A stretch of 64,000 nt of DNA from Planktotalea arctica. Lineage in GTDB: Bacteria > Pseudomonadota > Alphaproteobacteria > Rhodobacterales > Rhodobacteraceae. The stretch is from contig NZ_MUHR01000005.1 in assembly GCF_002105285.1 (NCBI RefSeq), positions 124,001 to 188,000 of the forward strand, read 5' to 3'. Positions 9,513 through 19,587 of this stretch are shown here, one piece after another. Position 1 is the stretch's first letter. The number at the start of each line of letters is the position of its first letter. The notes under the pieces were generated by a model. The model had not been told where the DNA came from. It was given only the letters and a program-made list of their open reading frames with translations, and ran no database searches. The position numbers were made by a program, and so were the translations under genes.

Positions 9513-10178
9513 ATGGCCCGTCTTTACCACGTTCCCCTTTCACCGTTCTGCCGCAAAGTGCGGCTGGTTCTGGCCGAGAAAAAGATCGATGTGGAGCTGA
9601 TCGAAGAACGCTATTGGGAAGCTGATCCCGATTTTCTGCGCCGGAACCCGGCGGGCAAAGTGCCGATCCTAAAGATGAACGGGCGCACGATGCCCGACAG
9701 CATGGCGATCTGTGAATACCTCGAAGAGAAAAACCCGACTCCGCCGTTGATGCCGCAAAGCGCAGAAGGGCGTTATGAGGTGCGCCGTCTGGTGGCCTGG
9801 TTCGATGACAAGTTTCATCAGGAAGTGACATCCAAGCTGCTCTATGAGCGGGTGAACAAGAAGTTAATGAATCAAGGCTATCCCGATAGCCGTAATGTCA
9901 AAGAGGGTGCGAAGGCGATCAAGTATCACCTCGATTACATGGCGTGGCTCTTGGATCATCGTCGCTGGTTGGCTGGGGATAGCATGAGCATCGCGGATTT
10001 TGCAGCGGCCTCGCATCTGTCGGCGCTTGATTACAATTCGGATGTGGATTGGACGCGTTCGGATACGGTCAAGGACTGGTACGCGAAGATCAAATCACGC
10101 CCTGCGTTCCGCTCGATTCTCGCAGATCAGGTGCCGGGATTTCCGCCTGCGAAGCACTACAACGATCTTGATTTCTGA
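9513..10178 (+). CDS. Glutathione S-transferase family protein
   Basis: A 221-residue soluble protein with a thioredoxin-like N-terminal domain. Its SPFCRKVR motif at about residues 9-16 puts a Cys-type active site where glutathione is bound, and the cis-Pro loop KVPIL is near residue 53. An all-helical C-terminal domain follows. I chose the ATG at 9513 because the fold begins there; the frame opens upstream inside mtgA without conserved sequence. It overlaps the proposed queG start by 11 bases. Substrate is unknown; conjugation, reductive or stringent-starvation-type roles all occur in this family. Confidence 0.85.
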   Translation: MARLYHVPLSPFCRKVRLVLAEKKIDVELIEERYWEADPDFLRRNPAGKVPILKMNGRTMPDSMAICEYLEEKNPTPPLMPQSAEGRYEVRRLVAWFDDKFHQEVTSKLLYERVNKKLMNQGYPDSRNVKEGAKAIKYHLDYMAWLLDHRRWLAGDSMSIADFAAASHLSALDYNSDVDWTRSDTVKDWYAKIKSRPAFRSILADQVPGFPPAKHYNDLDF

Positions 10179-11199
10179 TCTTAAAAACCGGCTCGCGTCA
10201 CAGGCGCATGAGATTGGTTTTGACGCATGTCGCATTTGTCGCCCTTGGGACGTACCGCATGTGCCGGAGCGTTTAGAGACGTTCGTGCGCGAGGGCCGTC
10301 ATGGCCAGATGGGCTGGATGGCCGAGCGCATGACGTGGCGGGGCGATCCAGCGGCGCTTTGGCCAAAGGCGCGCAGCGTGATTATGCTGGGCGAAAGTTA
10401 CACGCCCGAACATGATCCACTGGATATTCTAGGCCACCGCGATCGCGGCGCGATATCGGTTTATGCGCAGAACAAGGACTATCATGATCTGGTGAAAAAA
10501 CGGCTTAAACGGCTCGCGCGATGGTTGATTGATGCGCAGGCCTGTGAAGTAAAGGTGTTTGTCGATACAGCCCCTGTGCCGGAGAAGCCTTTGGGCGAAG
10601 CGGCGGGTCTGGGATGGCAGGGCAAACATACCAATCTTGTGAGCCGTCAATTGGGCAGTTGGTTTTTTTTAGGCTCTGTTTTCACCACGCTGGAGTTACC
10701 TGTCGATGCGGCGGAGGTCGATCATTGCGGATCGTGCCGCGCCTGTCTGGATGTCTGCCCGACGAAAGCCTTTCCCGCACCCTATCAACTCGATGCGCGA
10801 CGCTGTATTTCCTATCTGACGATCGAGCATAAAGGCCCGGTTGACGAAGATCTGCGCGCCTTGATGGGCAACCGCATTTACGGTTGCGATGATTGCCTCG
10901 CGGTCTGTCCGTGGAACAAATTCGCGGTGGACGCGCGAGAGTTGCGCTACGCCGCGCGCGAGGAATTGCGCGCGCCGCGTCTTGCAGACTTGGCGCGACT
11001 TGATGACACAGCGTTCCGCGCCATGTTTTCCGGCTCGCCCATCAAACGGATCGGGCGCGATAGGTTCGTGCGCAATGTGCTGTATGCGATTGGCAATTCG
11101 GGCTTGGCGGAGTTGCGCGAAGTTGCGCAAGGCTTGGTGGGTGATCCTGATTCGGCAGTTGCGGATGCGGCGCGCTGGGCGATCGTTCGATTGGCTTGA
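10168..11199 (+). CDS. queG: Epoxyqueuosine reductase
   Basis: QueG carries out the last step of queuosine synthesis, reducing epoxyqueuosine in tRNA with cobalamin and two 4Fe-4S clusters. The ferredoxin-like motifs [12 protein letters not shown] and [10 protein letters not shown] are both present, and a HEAT-like tail ends the protein. No ATG fits the known N-terminus; a TTG at 10168 starts a 343-residue protein of the expected size and overlaps the GST gene by 11 bases. The start is therefore tentative, while the function is secure. A queuosine-precursor-type transporter gene is also in the window at 57358-57990. Confidence 0.9.
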   Translation: MISDLKNRLASQAHEIGFDACRICRPWDVPHVPERLETFVREGRHGQMGWMAERMTWRGDPAALWPKARSVIMLGESYTPEHDPLDILGHRDRGAISVYAQNKDYHDLVKKRLKRLARWLIDAQACEVKVFVDTAPVPEKPLGEAAGLGWQGKHTNLVSRQLGSWFFLGSVFTTLELPVDAAEVDHCGSCRACLDVCPTKAFPAPYQLDARRCISYLTIEHKGPVDEDLRALMGNRIYGCDDCLAVCPWNKFAVDARELRYAAREELRAPRLADLARLDDTAFRAMFSGSPIKRIGRDRFVRNVLYAIGNSGLAELREVAQGLVGDPDSAVADAARWAIVRLA

Positions 11200-11221
11200 G
11201 AGTGCAGGACGCTCCGCGGGA

Positions 11222-11244
11222 AGTTTATTTGGAAAGATGAAGGG
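11222..11244 (+). repeat. Dispersed 24-base element, copy 1
   Basis: The element AGTTTATTTGGAAAGATGAAG begins 22 bases after the queG stop. It matches the copy at 15386 at 22 of 24 positions. It has no clear hairpin and no T run, so it is not an ordinary terminator. Confidence 0.6.
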
Positions 11245-11314
11245 CAATGGCGTGAACAGGCGGGACGTGTCGGGTTTGTTTGCTAGGTCGTTGTGGAACT
11301 AAGGGAGGCTGGTC

Positions 11315-13315
11315 ATGGCGCTTTTGCTGGGTGTGGATACGGGTGGGACATATACCGATGCGGTTTTGCTGCGCGACGAGAGCGTCGTAGTGGCCTCTGC
11401 GAAGTCGCTGACGACCAAGCATGATCTGGGGGTTGGCATCGGTGGTGCGATTGAGGCGGTGCTGAAAGAAAGCGGCGTTGATCCAAGCGAGGTGGCGATG
11501 GCATCCTTGTCCACCACGCTTGCAACCAATGCGCTGGTTGAGGGGCAGGGCGGGCGTGTGGCGCTGGTCTATATCGGGTTTAAGGAGCGTGATCTTGATA
11601 CGCATGGTCTTCGCGATGCGCTTAAGGGTGATCCAGCCTTGGTTATTGCAGGGGGCCATGATCATGCGGGTGGGCAGGCGGAGCCACTGGATATTCAGGC
11701 TCTAAAGCGCTTTTTAGAGACGCACAAGGACGTTTCTGCCTTTGCCGTCGCCGCGCAATTCGCCACGCGAAACCCTGCACATGAGTTGCAAGCAGCGGCG
11801 CTTATTTCCGAAGTGACAGGCGCGCCGGTGAGCGCCTCGCATCAGCTCTCGGCCAAGCTCAATGGTCCCAAGCGTGCGATGACGGCGGTGCTCAATGCGC
11901 GGCTGATCGGGATGATTGACGGGCTGATTGCATCGGCGCAAGGGACGTTGAAGCGGCTTGGAATCGACGCGCCGCTTATGGTGGTGCGCGGAGACGGCGC
12001 GCTTATTGGCGCGGACATGGCGCGGGAACGACCGATCGAGACGATCCTGAGCGGGCCTGCGGCCTCGATCGTCGGCGCGCGTTGGCTCACGGGGGCGGAT
12101 CATGCGTTGGTGTCCGACATTGGCGGCACGACGACAGACATCGCAGTGCTGCGCGACGGGCGTCCTGCGATTGATCCGATGGGTGCACAGGTTGGACCCT
12201 ACCGCACGATGGTCGAGGCGGTGGCGATGCGCACCCATGGACTTGGCGGCGATAGCGAGGTGCATTTCATCGGCTCAGGCCTGAGAGGCGGTGTCACGCT
12301 AGGGCCGAGGCGCGTCGTGCCTGTGTCTTTAGTGGCACTGGATGCACCTGACGTGGTGCACGCGGCGCTTGATGCGCAGATGCGCGCCGCTGTGCCGGGG
12401 GAATATGACGGGCGGTTTGTGCGCGCTGTTAAGGGCCTGCGCAGGGATGGTTTGGGCGCGCGCGAGGAGGCGCTTTTGGAGCGGATCGGCGGCGGCGTTT
12501 TGCCGATGGGCCATGCGCTGAAAAACCGGATCGAGGCGCAAGCGCTCAAGCGGCTGGTAGAGCGCGGTTTGGTGCAGATTGCAGCGCTGACACCGAGCGA
12601 TGCAAGTCATGCGCTGGGACGCGTTGATGTTTGGGACGTGGAGGCCGCCAAAAAGGCGCTGTGCCTGATGGGGCGTCGGCGCACGGGGGCTGGCGATAGG
12701 CTTGCACCCGAGCAAGATGTGATGGCGCAGATTGTGATTGATCAGTTGACGCATCAAACGGCTTTGGCCCTGTTAGAGACGGCTTTTGCGGAGGAAGCAG
12801 AGAGCTTTGGCCTGCCCCCTGCTGATCTGGCGCGCCATGTTTTGACGCAAAGGGGGCTGCAAGGGCATCGCGGCCTGCTGCGCATTGAGGTTGGGTTGAA
12901 CCTGCCGATTGTCGGCCTTGGGGCTTCTGCGATGAGCTATTATCCTGCGGTTGGCGAGCGCCTTGGCTGCGAGGCGATCCTGCCTCAACATGGCGGCGTA
13001 GCCAATGCGATCGGTGCGGTCGTCGGGCGCGTCACGATGCGCAGACAAGGGACTGTGACCGCACCAAGCGAGGGGCGCTACCGCGTACATTTCGAAACGG
13101 GGCCGGAGGATTATGCCGACAGCGCAGCGGCGCTTGGCGCGCTGGAGGATCATTTGCGCGCGCAGGCTTTGGCGGATGCGCAAGGTTCGGGGGCTGAGGA
13201 TATCCACATCCATGCGACGCGCGACATTAAAAGCGTCGAGGCGGAGGCGCGTGAGGTGTTCATCGAGGCGGTGATTACGGTGGAGGCGTCAGGGCGCCCA
13301 AGAATCGCAGCTTGA
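11315..13315 (+). CDS. Hydantoinase/oxoprolinase family protein (HyuA type)
   Basis: A 666-residue member of the ATP-dependent hydantoinase/5-oxoprolinase superfamily. The N-terminal actin-like ATPase motif GVDTGGTYTDAVL is at about residues 5-17. The second phosphate motif, SDIGGTTTDIAVL, is near residue 268, inside the Hydantoinase_A domain. AGGGAGG lies 6 bases before the ATG. Partners of this family usually include a HyuB subunit, which is not adjacent, so the protein may act alone or with a distant partner. Substrate (hydantoin, oxoproline, acetone-type carboxylation) cannot be told from sequence. Confidence 0.85.
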   Translation: MALLLGVDTGGTYTDAVLLRDESVVVASAKSLTTKHDLGVGIGGAIEAVLKESGVDPSEVAMASLSTTLATNALVEGQGGRVALVYIGFKERDLDTHGLRDALKGDPALVIAGGHDHAGGQAEPLDIQALKRFLETHKDVSAFAVAAQFATRNPAHELQAAALISEVTGAPVSASHQLSAKLNGPKRAMTAVLNARLIGMIDGLIASAQGTLKRLGIDAPLMVVRGDGALIGADMARERPIETILSGPAASIVGARWLTGADHALVSDIGGTTTDIAVLRDGRPAIDPMGAQVGPYRTMVEAVAMRTHGLGGDSEVHFIGSGLRGGVTLGPRRVVPVSLVALDAPDVVHAALDAQMRAAVPGEYDGRFVRAVKGLRRDGLGAREEALLERIGGGVLPMGHALKNRIEAQALKRLVERGLVQIAALTPSDASHALGRVDVWDVEAAKKALCLMGRRRTGAGDRLAPEQDVMAQIVIDQLTHQTALALLETAFAEEAESFGLPPADLARHVLTQRGLQGHRGLLRIEVGLNLPIVGLGASAMSYYPAVGERLGCEAILPQHGGVANAIGAVVGRVTMRRQGTVTAPSEGRYRVHFETGPEDYADSAAALGALEDHLRAQALADAQGSGAEDIHIHATRDIKSVEAEAREVFIEAVITVEASGRPRIAA

Positions 13316-13345
13316 TAAAGTTGAAATAATGCTGCTGTTACGCAC

Positions 13346-13372
13346 TTTCAATTTCATGTTTCAATGTTTCAC
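13346..13372. repeat. Cluster of TTTCA words before msrB
   Basis: Four words, TTTCAA, TTTCAT, TTTCAA and TTTCAC, start at 13346, 13352, 13359 and 13367, with complementary TTGAAAT words on either side. This is AT-rich promoter-like DNA before msrBA and may hold a regulator site. No known box was recognised. Confidence 0.3.
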
Positions 13373-13456
13373 AGAGCCGCGCGCACATTGAAATCTCGCT
13401 TTGATTTTTGCACATCGGCACCATGTAATACCAGACAGACATTTCAGGAGGATGCC

Positions 13457-13906
13457 ATGGCTGAATATCGCAAGGATATGGACGTGATCGCGACGCTCGA
13501 TCCCGAGCAGTATCGCGTCACGCAGGAAAGCGGAACGGAGCGGCCCGGTACGGGCAAATACCTTGGCAATAAGGAGCCAGGAATTTACGTGGATATCGTT
13601 TCGGGCGAGCCTCTGTTTGCCTCGTCGGACAAATACGAGAGCGGCTGTGGCTGGCCATCTTTCACCAAGCCGCTGGTGGATGAATTTGTGGCAGAGCTGA
13701 AAGATGTGACACTTGGCATGGTGCGCACAGAAGTGCGATCCTCGCACGGTGATAGTCACTTGGGCCATGTATTCAACGATGGACCGCCCGATTGCGGTGG
13801 CTTGCGCTATTGTATCAACTCGGCGTCTTTGCGGTTTATTCACCGCGACGACATGGAGGGTGAGGGTTATGCAAAATATCTGGATCAAGTGGAGGATGTA
13901 GTATGA
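13457..13906 (+). CDS. msrB: Peptide methionine (R)-S-oxide reductase
   Basis: MsrB reduces the R form of methionine sulfoxide in oxidised proteins. The 149-residue product carries SGCGWPSF (Cys64), [13 protein letters not shown] and [11 protein letters not shown] with catalytic Cys119. The two CxxC zinc motifs found in the E. coli enzyme are absent, so this is the zinc-free form. The ATG at 13457 follows CAGGAGG and is preferred over an upstream in-frame codon at 13364. It overlaps msrA by ATGA, so both repair activities are made together. No membrane or export signal is seen. Confidence 0.94.
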   Translation: MAEYRKDMDVIATLDPEQYRVTQESGTERPGTGKYLGNKEPGIYVDIVSGEPLFASSDKYESGCGWPSFTKPLVDEFVAELKDVTLGMVRTEVRSSHGDSHLGHVFNDGPPDCGGLRYCINSASLRFIHRDDMEGEGYAKYLDQVEDVV

Positions 13907-14406
13907 CAGAGCGCGCAGTTTTAGCAGGGGGGTGTTTCTGGGGTATGGAAGACCTGATCCGTAAAATGGACGGGGTGATTTCAACGCGTGTAGGCTACAC
14001 TGGCGGAGATGTGCCGAACGCGACGTATCGCAACCATGGCACGCACGCGGAGGGGATCGAGATTATCTTTGATCCCGCGCGCATCACGTTCCGCTCGCTT
14101 TTGGAATTTTTCTTCCAGATACATGATCCCACTACAGAGAACCGCCAAGGCAATGACCGTGGGCTTAGCTACCGCTCTGCGATCTACTATGTGGGCGATG
14201 CGCAAAAGGCGGTTGCGCTGGATACGATTGCAGATGTTGATGCGTCTGGCCTGTGGCCTGGCAGGGTTGTGACTGAGGTTGAGGCGGTGAGCGATTTCTG
14301 GGAAGCAGAGCCAGAGCATCAGGACTATCTGGAACGCGTTCCAAATGGCTACACCTGTCACTTTATTCGCCCGGATTGGGTGTTGCCCAAGCGCGCGGCG
14401 GAGTAA
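13903..14406 (+). CDS. msrA: Peptide methionine (S)-S-oxide reductase
   Basis: MsrA reduces the S form of methionine sulfoxide, complementing MsrB. The 167 residues begin with the active-site motif GGCFWG, with catalytic Cys11. The conserved GYTGG and the substrate-site run ending near [12 protein letters not shown] are present; the last differs from the common HDPTQ by one residue. There is no C-terminal recycling cysteine pair of the long forms, which suggests regeneration by thioredoxin through another cysteine. It is coupled to msrB. Confidence 0.94.
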   Translation: MTERAVLAGGCFWGMEDLIRKMDGVISTRVGYTGGDVPNATYRNHGTHAEGIEIIFDPARITFRSLLEFFFQIHDPTTENRQGNDRGLSYRSAIYYVGDAQKAVALDTIADVDASGLWPGRVVTEVEAVSDFWEAEPEHQDYLERVPNGYTCHFIRPDWVLPKRAAE

Positions 14407-14444
14407 CCCTTTCAACACGTGCGATGCTGGTATAGCGATGGGGC

Positions 14445-15368
14445 ATGTCCTCATTTACTGGCATCGCGCTCAAACTCGCCTCGGTCGTTCTGTTCGTCAT
14501 TATGTCCGCCTTGATCAAGGCGACGACGGAGGATGTGCCCACAGGGCAGGCGATGTTCTTTCGTTCCTTCTTTGCACTGCCGGTCATCTTGGGTTGGCTC
14601 GTTTGGCGACGTGAGTTGTCTACGGGATTAAAGACGAAGCGCCCAATGGGTCATGTTTGGCGCGGGCTGATCGGTGTGTGTGGCATGGGTTTCGGGTTTT
14701 CGTCGCTTGCCTATTTACCTTTGCCTGATGTGACTGCGATAGGCTTTGCCGCACCGCTGATGACGGTGATTTTGGCAGCCTTGATCCTTGGTGAGCGCTT
14801 GCGCGTTTATCGCATGTCGGCGGTTCTGCTGGGTTTGATTGGCGTTATGGTGATCTTGTCGCCGCGCTTGTCGATCTTCTCTGGAGAGGCGATGGAAAGT
14901 GCGGCGCAGATAGGCGTGATGTTGGTGCTGGCCTCCGCGATGTTTCGCGCTTTGGCACAGATCCATATCCGCCGTTTGGCGCAGACAGAGCAGACATCCG
15001 CGATTGTGTTCTATTTCTCGATGACGACGACTATTTTGTCGCTACTGACGCTGCCGTTTGGCTGGACCCTGCCGGATGCGGGCGCGATCACAATGCTGGT
15101 TTTTGCGGGTTTGATTGGCGGCGTTGCGCAGATTTTCATCACATCGGCTTATCGGTTTGCGGATGCGGCGGTGATTGCGCCGTTTGATTATGCCTCGATC
15201 CTGTTTGCGATGATCATTGGCTATGTTTTCTTTGCAGATGTTCCGACGCCGCAGATGTTGGCCGGTTCGGCTATTGTGATTTTTGCAGGGCTGTTGATCA
15301 TTTGGCGCGAGCGGGCGTTGGGGTTGAAGCGTGGCAAGGCGCGACCGAATTTAACGCCGCACGGGTAG
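14445..15368 (+). CDS. DMT-family (EamA) transporter
   Basis: A 307-residue inner-membrane protein with about ten hydrophobic helices arranged as two EamA repeats, each about 130 residues. The family exports or imports small metabolites such as amino acids, nucleobases or osmolytes; this member has no feature that fixes its substrate. It starts 38 bases after msrA and may share its transcript. It converges on the puuB-like gene. Confidence 0.85.
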   Translation: MSSFTGIALKLASVVLFVIMSALIKATTEDVPTGQAMFFRSFFALPVILGWLVWRRELSTGLKTKRPMGHVWRGLIGVCGMGFGFSSLAYLPLPDVTAIGFAAPLMTVILAALILGERLRVYRMSAVLLGLIGVMVILSPRLSIFSGEAMESAAQIGVMLVLASAMFRALAQIHIRRLAQTEQTSAIVFYFSMTTTILSLLTLPFGWTLPDAGAITMLVFAGLIGGVAQIFITSAYRFADAAVIAPFDYASILFAMIIGYVFFADVPTPQMLAGSAIVIFAGLLIIWRERALGLKRGKARPNLTPHG

Positions 15369-15385
15369 GCTGACGTTAGGGATAG

Positions 15386-15409
15386 AGTTTATTTGGCAAG
15401 ATGAAGCGG
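15386..15409 (+). repeat. Dispersed 24-base element, copy 2
   Basis: AGTTTATTTGGCAAGATGAAG begins 17 bases after the EamA transporter stop and ends at the stop of the converging oxidase gene. It is nearly identical to the copy at 11222 and shares 21 of 24 positions with the inverted copy at 36316-36340. Confidence 0.6.
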
Positions 15410-16735
15410 TTAGCGGTCCGCGATGCCCATAGCGGCGTAGATCGGCGGCAAGAGCCAGCGGCGTTTGGTGCCGAGCGGGATCTTGTTTGGAATGCTTTTA
15501 AGGATGTCTGGATACGGGTTTGTCGTTGGCTTTTCTTGTACGAGATCGGCGAGGAGCGCGCCGCAGTAGCTTGCCATGGCCACGCCATTTCCGTGGTATG
15601 AAAGCGAGGCAAACGCGCCGGGCATCTCCGGGATCGCACCTGTGAAAGGTGCGCGTTTGGCGTTCATGCAGACAAGTCCCGACCACATATGTGGGGTTTC
15701 CACATGCGACCACGCGGGGAATATCTGCTCGAAGTCCTTGCGGATAAGCGCCTTGATTCTTGCGTCAGAGCGCGCGTTCGCGAAGATGCCGCCGCGCATG
15801 CCGAACAGGAAACGACGGTTGGGCATCAGGCGGAAATAGTGCAGCAGATTACGGCTATCGAAAGCCATTTGATCGGACGTCCAGCCAGAGGCTTGGATTT
15901 CATCGTCTGTCAAAGGGCGAGTGACGAGGATACTGGATTGCACAGGCATGAAGCGTGCAGCGAGCCAATTCGGGACATCCTCGGAGGAATAGCCGTTTGT
16001 TGCGATGATCAGGCGCTTCGCGGTGAGTTTACCTTGGGGCGTGTGAAGTGTGAATTGCGTACCTTGTTCAATGCGTGTGACGGGGGTGCGCGCGTTCAGT
16101 TTTGCACCAGCCTTGATCGCTGCGCGCGCGATGCCAAGGGCGTACTTCAGTGGATTGAGTGCGTAGCCAATAGGGATCGTGAGTGCGCCATGGAAGGGGC
16201 CAGCGAGGCCGTGATCGGCGAGATCGCTTTCGGGTATCAACGTAGGTTCGGTATCATAGTCATTTGCAGCCTGTTCTGCGTGTGCTTGAAACATGGACCA
16301 ACGAGCAGGTTTGTGCGCAAGGAGCGTTTCGCCCTTGGAATGGATGTCAGCGTCGATATTGTGTTCGGTGAGCAAATCTGCGACATGGCTGATTGCGCCT
16401 TTTTCGCACTGGCGCCAAGCGATGCGCGCGTCTACGCCGTAATGCTTGTCGATCTGGGCGTTCTCTAGGATGCCGCCACCGAGGCAGCAGAAACCTCCAT
16501 TACGCCCACTTGCGCCCCAAGCGATTGTTTCGGTGTCCAGCAGGGTAACTTCGGCTCCATCCTTTGCCAATTGAAGTGCGGCGTTCAGCCCAGTGAAGCC
16601 AGCGCCAATGATGGCCACATCCGTTTGATGCGTGCCTTGCAAGGCGGGCTGATCAAGCGGCGGTGTCGTGGTTTGCCAATACCCATTGCGAATAGGCTTG
16701 GGGCCGTAAGCGTGCGGTTCATATATGCGTTTCAT
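15410..16735 (-). CDS. FAD-dependent amine oxidase (gamma-glutamylputrescine oxidase-like)
   Basis: A 441-residue DAO-family flavoprotein. The FAD loop IIGAGFTGLNAALQL is at about residues 42-56, and the GRNGGFC motif typical of PuuB-like oxidases lies near 92-98. In E. coli PuuB oxidises gamma-glutamylputrescine to the aldehyde. Its start overlaps the PotI stop, so it is the last gene of the polyamine transport unit, which supports a polyamine-derived substrate. A gamma-glutamylputrescine synthetase (PuuA) gene is not in view. Other amines or secondary amino acids remain possible substrates. Confidence 0.82.
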   Translation of the reverse strand: MKRIYEPHAYGPKPIRNGYWQTTTPPLDQPALQGTHQTDVAIIGAGFTGLNAALQLAKDGAEVTLLDTETIAWGASGRNGGFCCLGGGILENAQIDKHYGVDARIAWRQCEKGAISHVADLLTEHNIDADIHSKGETLLAHKPARWSMFQAHAEQAANDYDTEPTLIPESDLADHGLAGPFHGALTIPIGYALNPLKYALGIARAAIKAGAKLNARTPVTRIEQGTQFTLHTPQGKLTAKRLIIATNGYSSEDVPNWLAARFMPVQSSILVTRPLTDDEIQASGWTSDQMAFDSRNLLHYFRLMPNRRFLFGMRGGIFANARSDARIKALIRKDFEQIFPAWSHVETPHMWSGLVCMNAKRAPFTGAIPEMPGAFASLSYHGNGVAMASYCGALLADLVQEKPTTNPYPDILKSIPNKIPLGTKRRWLLPPIYAAMGIADR

Positions 16736-17547
16736 CCGCGTGCGGCGGCTTGTTCATCGCGCTGTTGTTTCAGGCTCGCTTGCTTGGAGATTAGCGATGC
16801 GCTTATGACGCCGACGGTGACGATTGCGATCATGATCGTAGAAAGCGCGTTTATTTCAGGGCTGACGCCAAGGCGCACTGCGGAGAAAATTTTGATCGGT
16901 AGCGTCGTGGCGGACGGGCCAGCGGTGAAGCTGGCGATCACCAGATCATCCAAGCTGAGCGTGAAGGCGAGCAGCCAGCCGGAGATGACTGCAGGCGCTA
17001 TGATCGGCAGCGTGACAAGGCGGAAGGCCTGCCAAGGGGAGCAACCAAGGTCGAGCGCGGCTTCCTCCAGCGAACGATCGAAGCTGACGAGGCGCGAGGA
17101 GACGACGACGGAAACGTAGCACATTGCGAAGGTCGTATGCGCGAGGACGATGGTGAGTACGCCGCGATCAAGGCCGATGCCGATGAATAGTAGCAGGAGC
17201 GAGAGGCCGGTGATGACTTCGGGCATGACGAGGGGCGCGTAGATCATGCCGGAAAACAGCGTACGTCCCGAAAAGCGCCCGGCCCGGACGAGGACATACG
17301 CAGCCATCGTGCCGAGCACTGTGGCCAGTGTGGAGGAGAACACGGCAACTTTGATCGTGACCCAAGCCGCATTGAGGAACGCCTCGTTTTGCATCAACTC
17401 GGCGTACCATTTGGTTGAAAAGCCTGCCCAAACAGTGACCAGTTTGCTCTCGTTGAAGCTATAGATCACCAGAATGATCATGGGCAGGTAGAGGAACGCA
17501 AAGCCGAGCGTCAGGGCTGTGATGTTGAACCATGAAAAGCGCTTCAT
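16732..17547 (-). CDS. potI: Polyamine ABC transporter permease (PotI type)
   Basis: A 271-residue inner-membrane permease with six predicted helices. The ABC coupling loop EEAALDLGCSPWQAFRLVTLP is seen in the second half. The start chosen, ATG at 17547, overlaps the potH stop in ATGA; an upstream in-frame codon adds 43 residues antisense-like in character and was rejected. With PotH it should form the membrane channel for putrescine or spermidine uptake. Substrate is assigned from the neighbouring oxidase and aminotransferase. Confidence 0.88.
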   Translation of the reverse strand: MKRFSWFNITALTLGFAFLYLPMIILVIYSFNESKLVTVWAGFSTKWYAELMQNEAFLNAAWVTIKVAVFSSTLATVLGTMAAYVLVRAGRFSGRTLFSGMIYAPLVMPEVITGLSLLLLFIGIGLDRGVLTIVLAHTTFAMCYVSVVVSSRLVSFDRSLEEAALDLGCSPWQAFRLVTLPIIAPAVISGWLLAFTLSLDDLVIASFTAGPSATTLPIKIFSAVRLGVSPEINALSTIMIAIVTVGVISASLISKQASLKQQRDEQAAARG

Positions 17548-18434
17548 CCCTCCATCTCCCGCTGTTTCTGTTCGTTTCGCTGGAACAGGATGATTGGGAT
17601 GATGAGAATCAAAAGCAGGATAATCGCAACGGCTGAGGCGACGGGCCAATCGCGGTTGTTGAAGAACTCTTCCCACAGGACTTTGCCGATCATCAAGGTT
17701 TGTGAGCCACCCAGGAGGGAGGGGATTACGAATTCACCCAAGGTAGGAATGAAAACGAGGAAACAGCCTGCGATGATTCCTGTTTTGCTGAGTGGAATAG
17801 TGACGAGCCAGAAGGCGGATGTGCGCGAACAGCCAAGGTCCTCGGCGGCTTCCAGCAGGCTGTCGTCCATTTTTTCCAGTGCGGAGTAGATCGGCAGGAT
17901 CATGAAGGGCAGGTACGTGTAGACGATGCCGATGTAGACTGCAGTGTTGGTGTTCAAGATCGTTAGCGGCTCGGAAATGATGCCGGTCCAGAGCAGGAAT
18001 TGATTGAGCAGACCCTCGTTCGCGAGGATGCCCATCCAAGCGTAGACGCGGATCAGGAAGCTGGTCCAGAACGGTAGAATGATCAGCATCAGCAGCGTCG
18101 GGCGCCATTCGGGTGCGGCGCGTGCCATGGAATAGGCGATGGGATAGCCAATGAGAAGCGCGAGTGAGGTTGATATCAGCGCGATCTTGAAGCTGGAGAG
18201 ATAGGCTTTCCAATAGAGATCGTCGGTGGTGAGGAAGACGAAGTTCTCGAAATCCAGCTCAGACAGGAAAGTTTTGAGGCCGTTCCAGCCCTCGGCAATA
18301 TCAAGCTGGGGCGTATAGGGCGGAATTGCCAAAGCGCCGTCACTGAGCGAAATTTTCATAACGATCAGGAACGGGACCAGAAACAGCGCCAAAAGCCAGA
18401 AGTATGGCACAGCGATGAGGGCGGCGCGGCGCAT
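17544..18434 (-). CDS. potH: Polyamine ABC transporter permease (PotH type)
   Basis: The second permease of the system, 296 residues, with six hydrophobic helices and the coupling loop around EAAEDLGCSRTSAFWLVTIP near residues 200-219. A long periplasmic segment after the first helix is typical of PotB/PotH. It starts 3 bases after the potG stop and overlaps potI by four bases, so the three genes are one transcript. Confidence 0.9.
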   Translation of the reverse strand: MRRAALIAVPYFWLLALFLVPFLIVMKISLSDGALAIPPYTPQLDIAEGWNGLKTFLSELDFENFVFLTTDDLYWKAYLSSFKIALISTSLALLIGYPIAYSMARAAPEWRPTLLMLIILPFWTSFLIRVYAWMGILANEGLLNQFLLWTGIISEPLTILNTNTAVYIGIVYTYLPFMILPIYSALEKMDDSLLEAAEDLGCSRTSAFWLVTIPLSKTGIIAGCFLVFIPTLGEFVIPSLLGGSQTLMIGKVLWEEFFNNRDWPVASAVAIILLLILIIPIILFQRNEQKQREMEG

Positions 18435-18437
18435 CTG

Positions 18438-19562
18438 CTAGCGGTCCAACAGGACACCGGCGGTGTCCGTGAAGCTGACCCAAACGTCGTCTTCCCAAGT
18501 GAGCGAGCGGCGCGCAAGGCGTCGGGTGTTGGCGGTTTGCGCCTTGATGATGTGACCTGTTGGCAGTTCAACATGGTAAGTCGAAATATTGCCGAGGTAG
18601 GCAATATCAAGGATCTTGCCGTGCAGCGCGTTGGGCGCATCGGGTTTGTCGGGCGAAATCGCCACCTTCTCGGGGCGGATTGCGAAATGGCAGGTCTGGC
18701 CTTCGCTAAAGTCGCGCGTTGTGCTGCCAATGATATCCGGCTGGCCTTCGGCCCAAGCGATGTGGGTCTTATCGCCTTTGCGCGTTGCTTTGCCTTCGAT
18801 GATGTTCACATCGCCAATGAAATCAGCGACGTAAGTTGAATTTGGGGCCTCATAGATGGCATCAGGGGTGGCGACCTGAATGATGCGGCCCTCGTCCATC
18901 ACCGCTACGCGGGAGGCGACGGTCATTGCTTCCTCTTGGTCGTGTGTGACGATCACAAAGGTCGTGCCTGTTTTTTCCTGAATATCCATCAACTCGAACT
19001 GGGTGTCCTGACGCAGCTTTTTGTCGAGCGCGCCGAGAGGTTCATCGAGGAGGAGGAGCTTGGGCGCTTTTGCGAGCGAGCGGGCGAGCGCGACGCGCTG
19101 ACGCTGGCCGCCTGAAATCTGGTGCGGCTTGCGGCGGGCGAATTTTTCAAGGCGCGTGAGCTTGAGCATTTCTGCGACGCGCGCATCAATGGCGTCTTTA
19201 TCCATGTCGGTGCGGCGCAAACCGAACGCGATATTTTCATAGATGGAAAGATGCGGGAACAGCGCATAACTTTGGAACATCATGTTCACCGCGCGCTTGT
19301 TCGGCGGGACTTTGTTCATATCCCGACCTGAGATGCTGATCTTGCCCTCACTGGGGGTTTCAAAGCCGCCGAGCATGCGCATCATCGTAGTTTTGCCACA
19401 TCCCGAGGGCCCAAGAAGCGCGAAGAATTCCCTCTCGTAGATATGCTGTGTCAGATCATCAATCGCCACGAAATCACCAAAACGCTTGGTGACGTTCTGG
19501 AAGGTGATCAGAGGGGTTTGGGTTGGATCGTCCCAAGGGGCAAATACAGGTTGCTGCGCCAT
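18438..19562 (-). CDS. potG: Polyamine ABC transporter ATP-binding protein
   Basis: A 374-residue cytoplasmic ATPase. Walker A GPSGCGKTT is at residues 51-59, the signature SGGQRQRVALARSL near 155, and Walker B LLLLDEPLGALD near 174. A C-terminal TOBE domain (about 290-370) is typical of PotA/PotG. It powers uptake through PotH and PotI. It is separated from potF by a strong hairpin, and its own translation begins behind GGAG. Confidence 0.92.
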   Translation of the reverse strand: MAQQPVFAPWDDPTQTPLITFQNVTKRFGDFVAIDDLTQHIYEREFFALLGPSGCGKTTMMRMLGGFETPSEGKISISGRDMNKVPPNKRAVNMMFQSYALFPHLSIYENIAFGLRRTDMDKDAIDARVAEMLKLTRLEKFARRKPHQISGGQRQRVALARSLAKAPKLLLLDEPLGALDKKLRQDTQFELMDIQEKTGTTFVIVTHDQEEAMTVASRVAVMDEGRIIQVATPDAIYEAPNSTYVADFIGDVNIIEGKATRKGDKTHIAWAEGQPDIIGSTTRDFSEGQTCHFAIRPEKVAISPDKPDAPNALHGKILDIAYLGNISTYHVELPTGHIIKAQTANTRRLARRSLTWEDDVWVSFTDTAGVLLDR

Positions 19563-19587
19563 TCATGCACTCCGCAATAGGAGGAAG

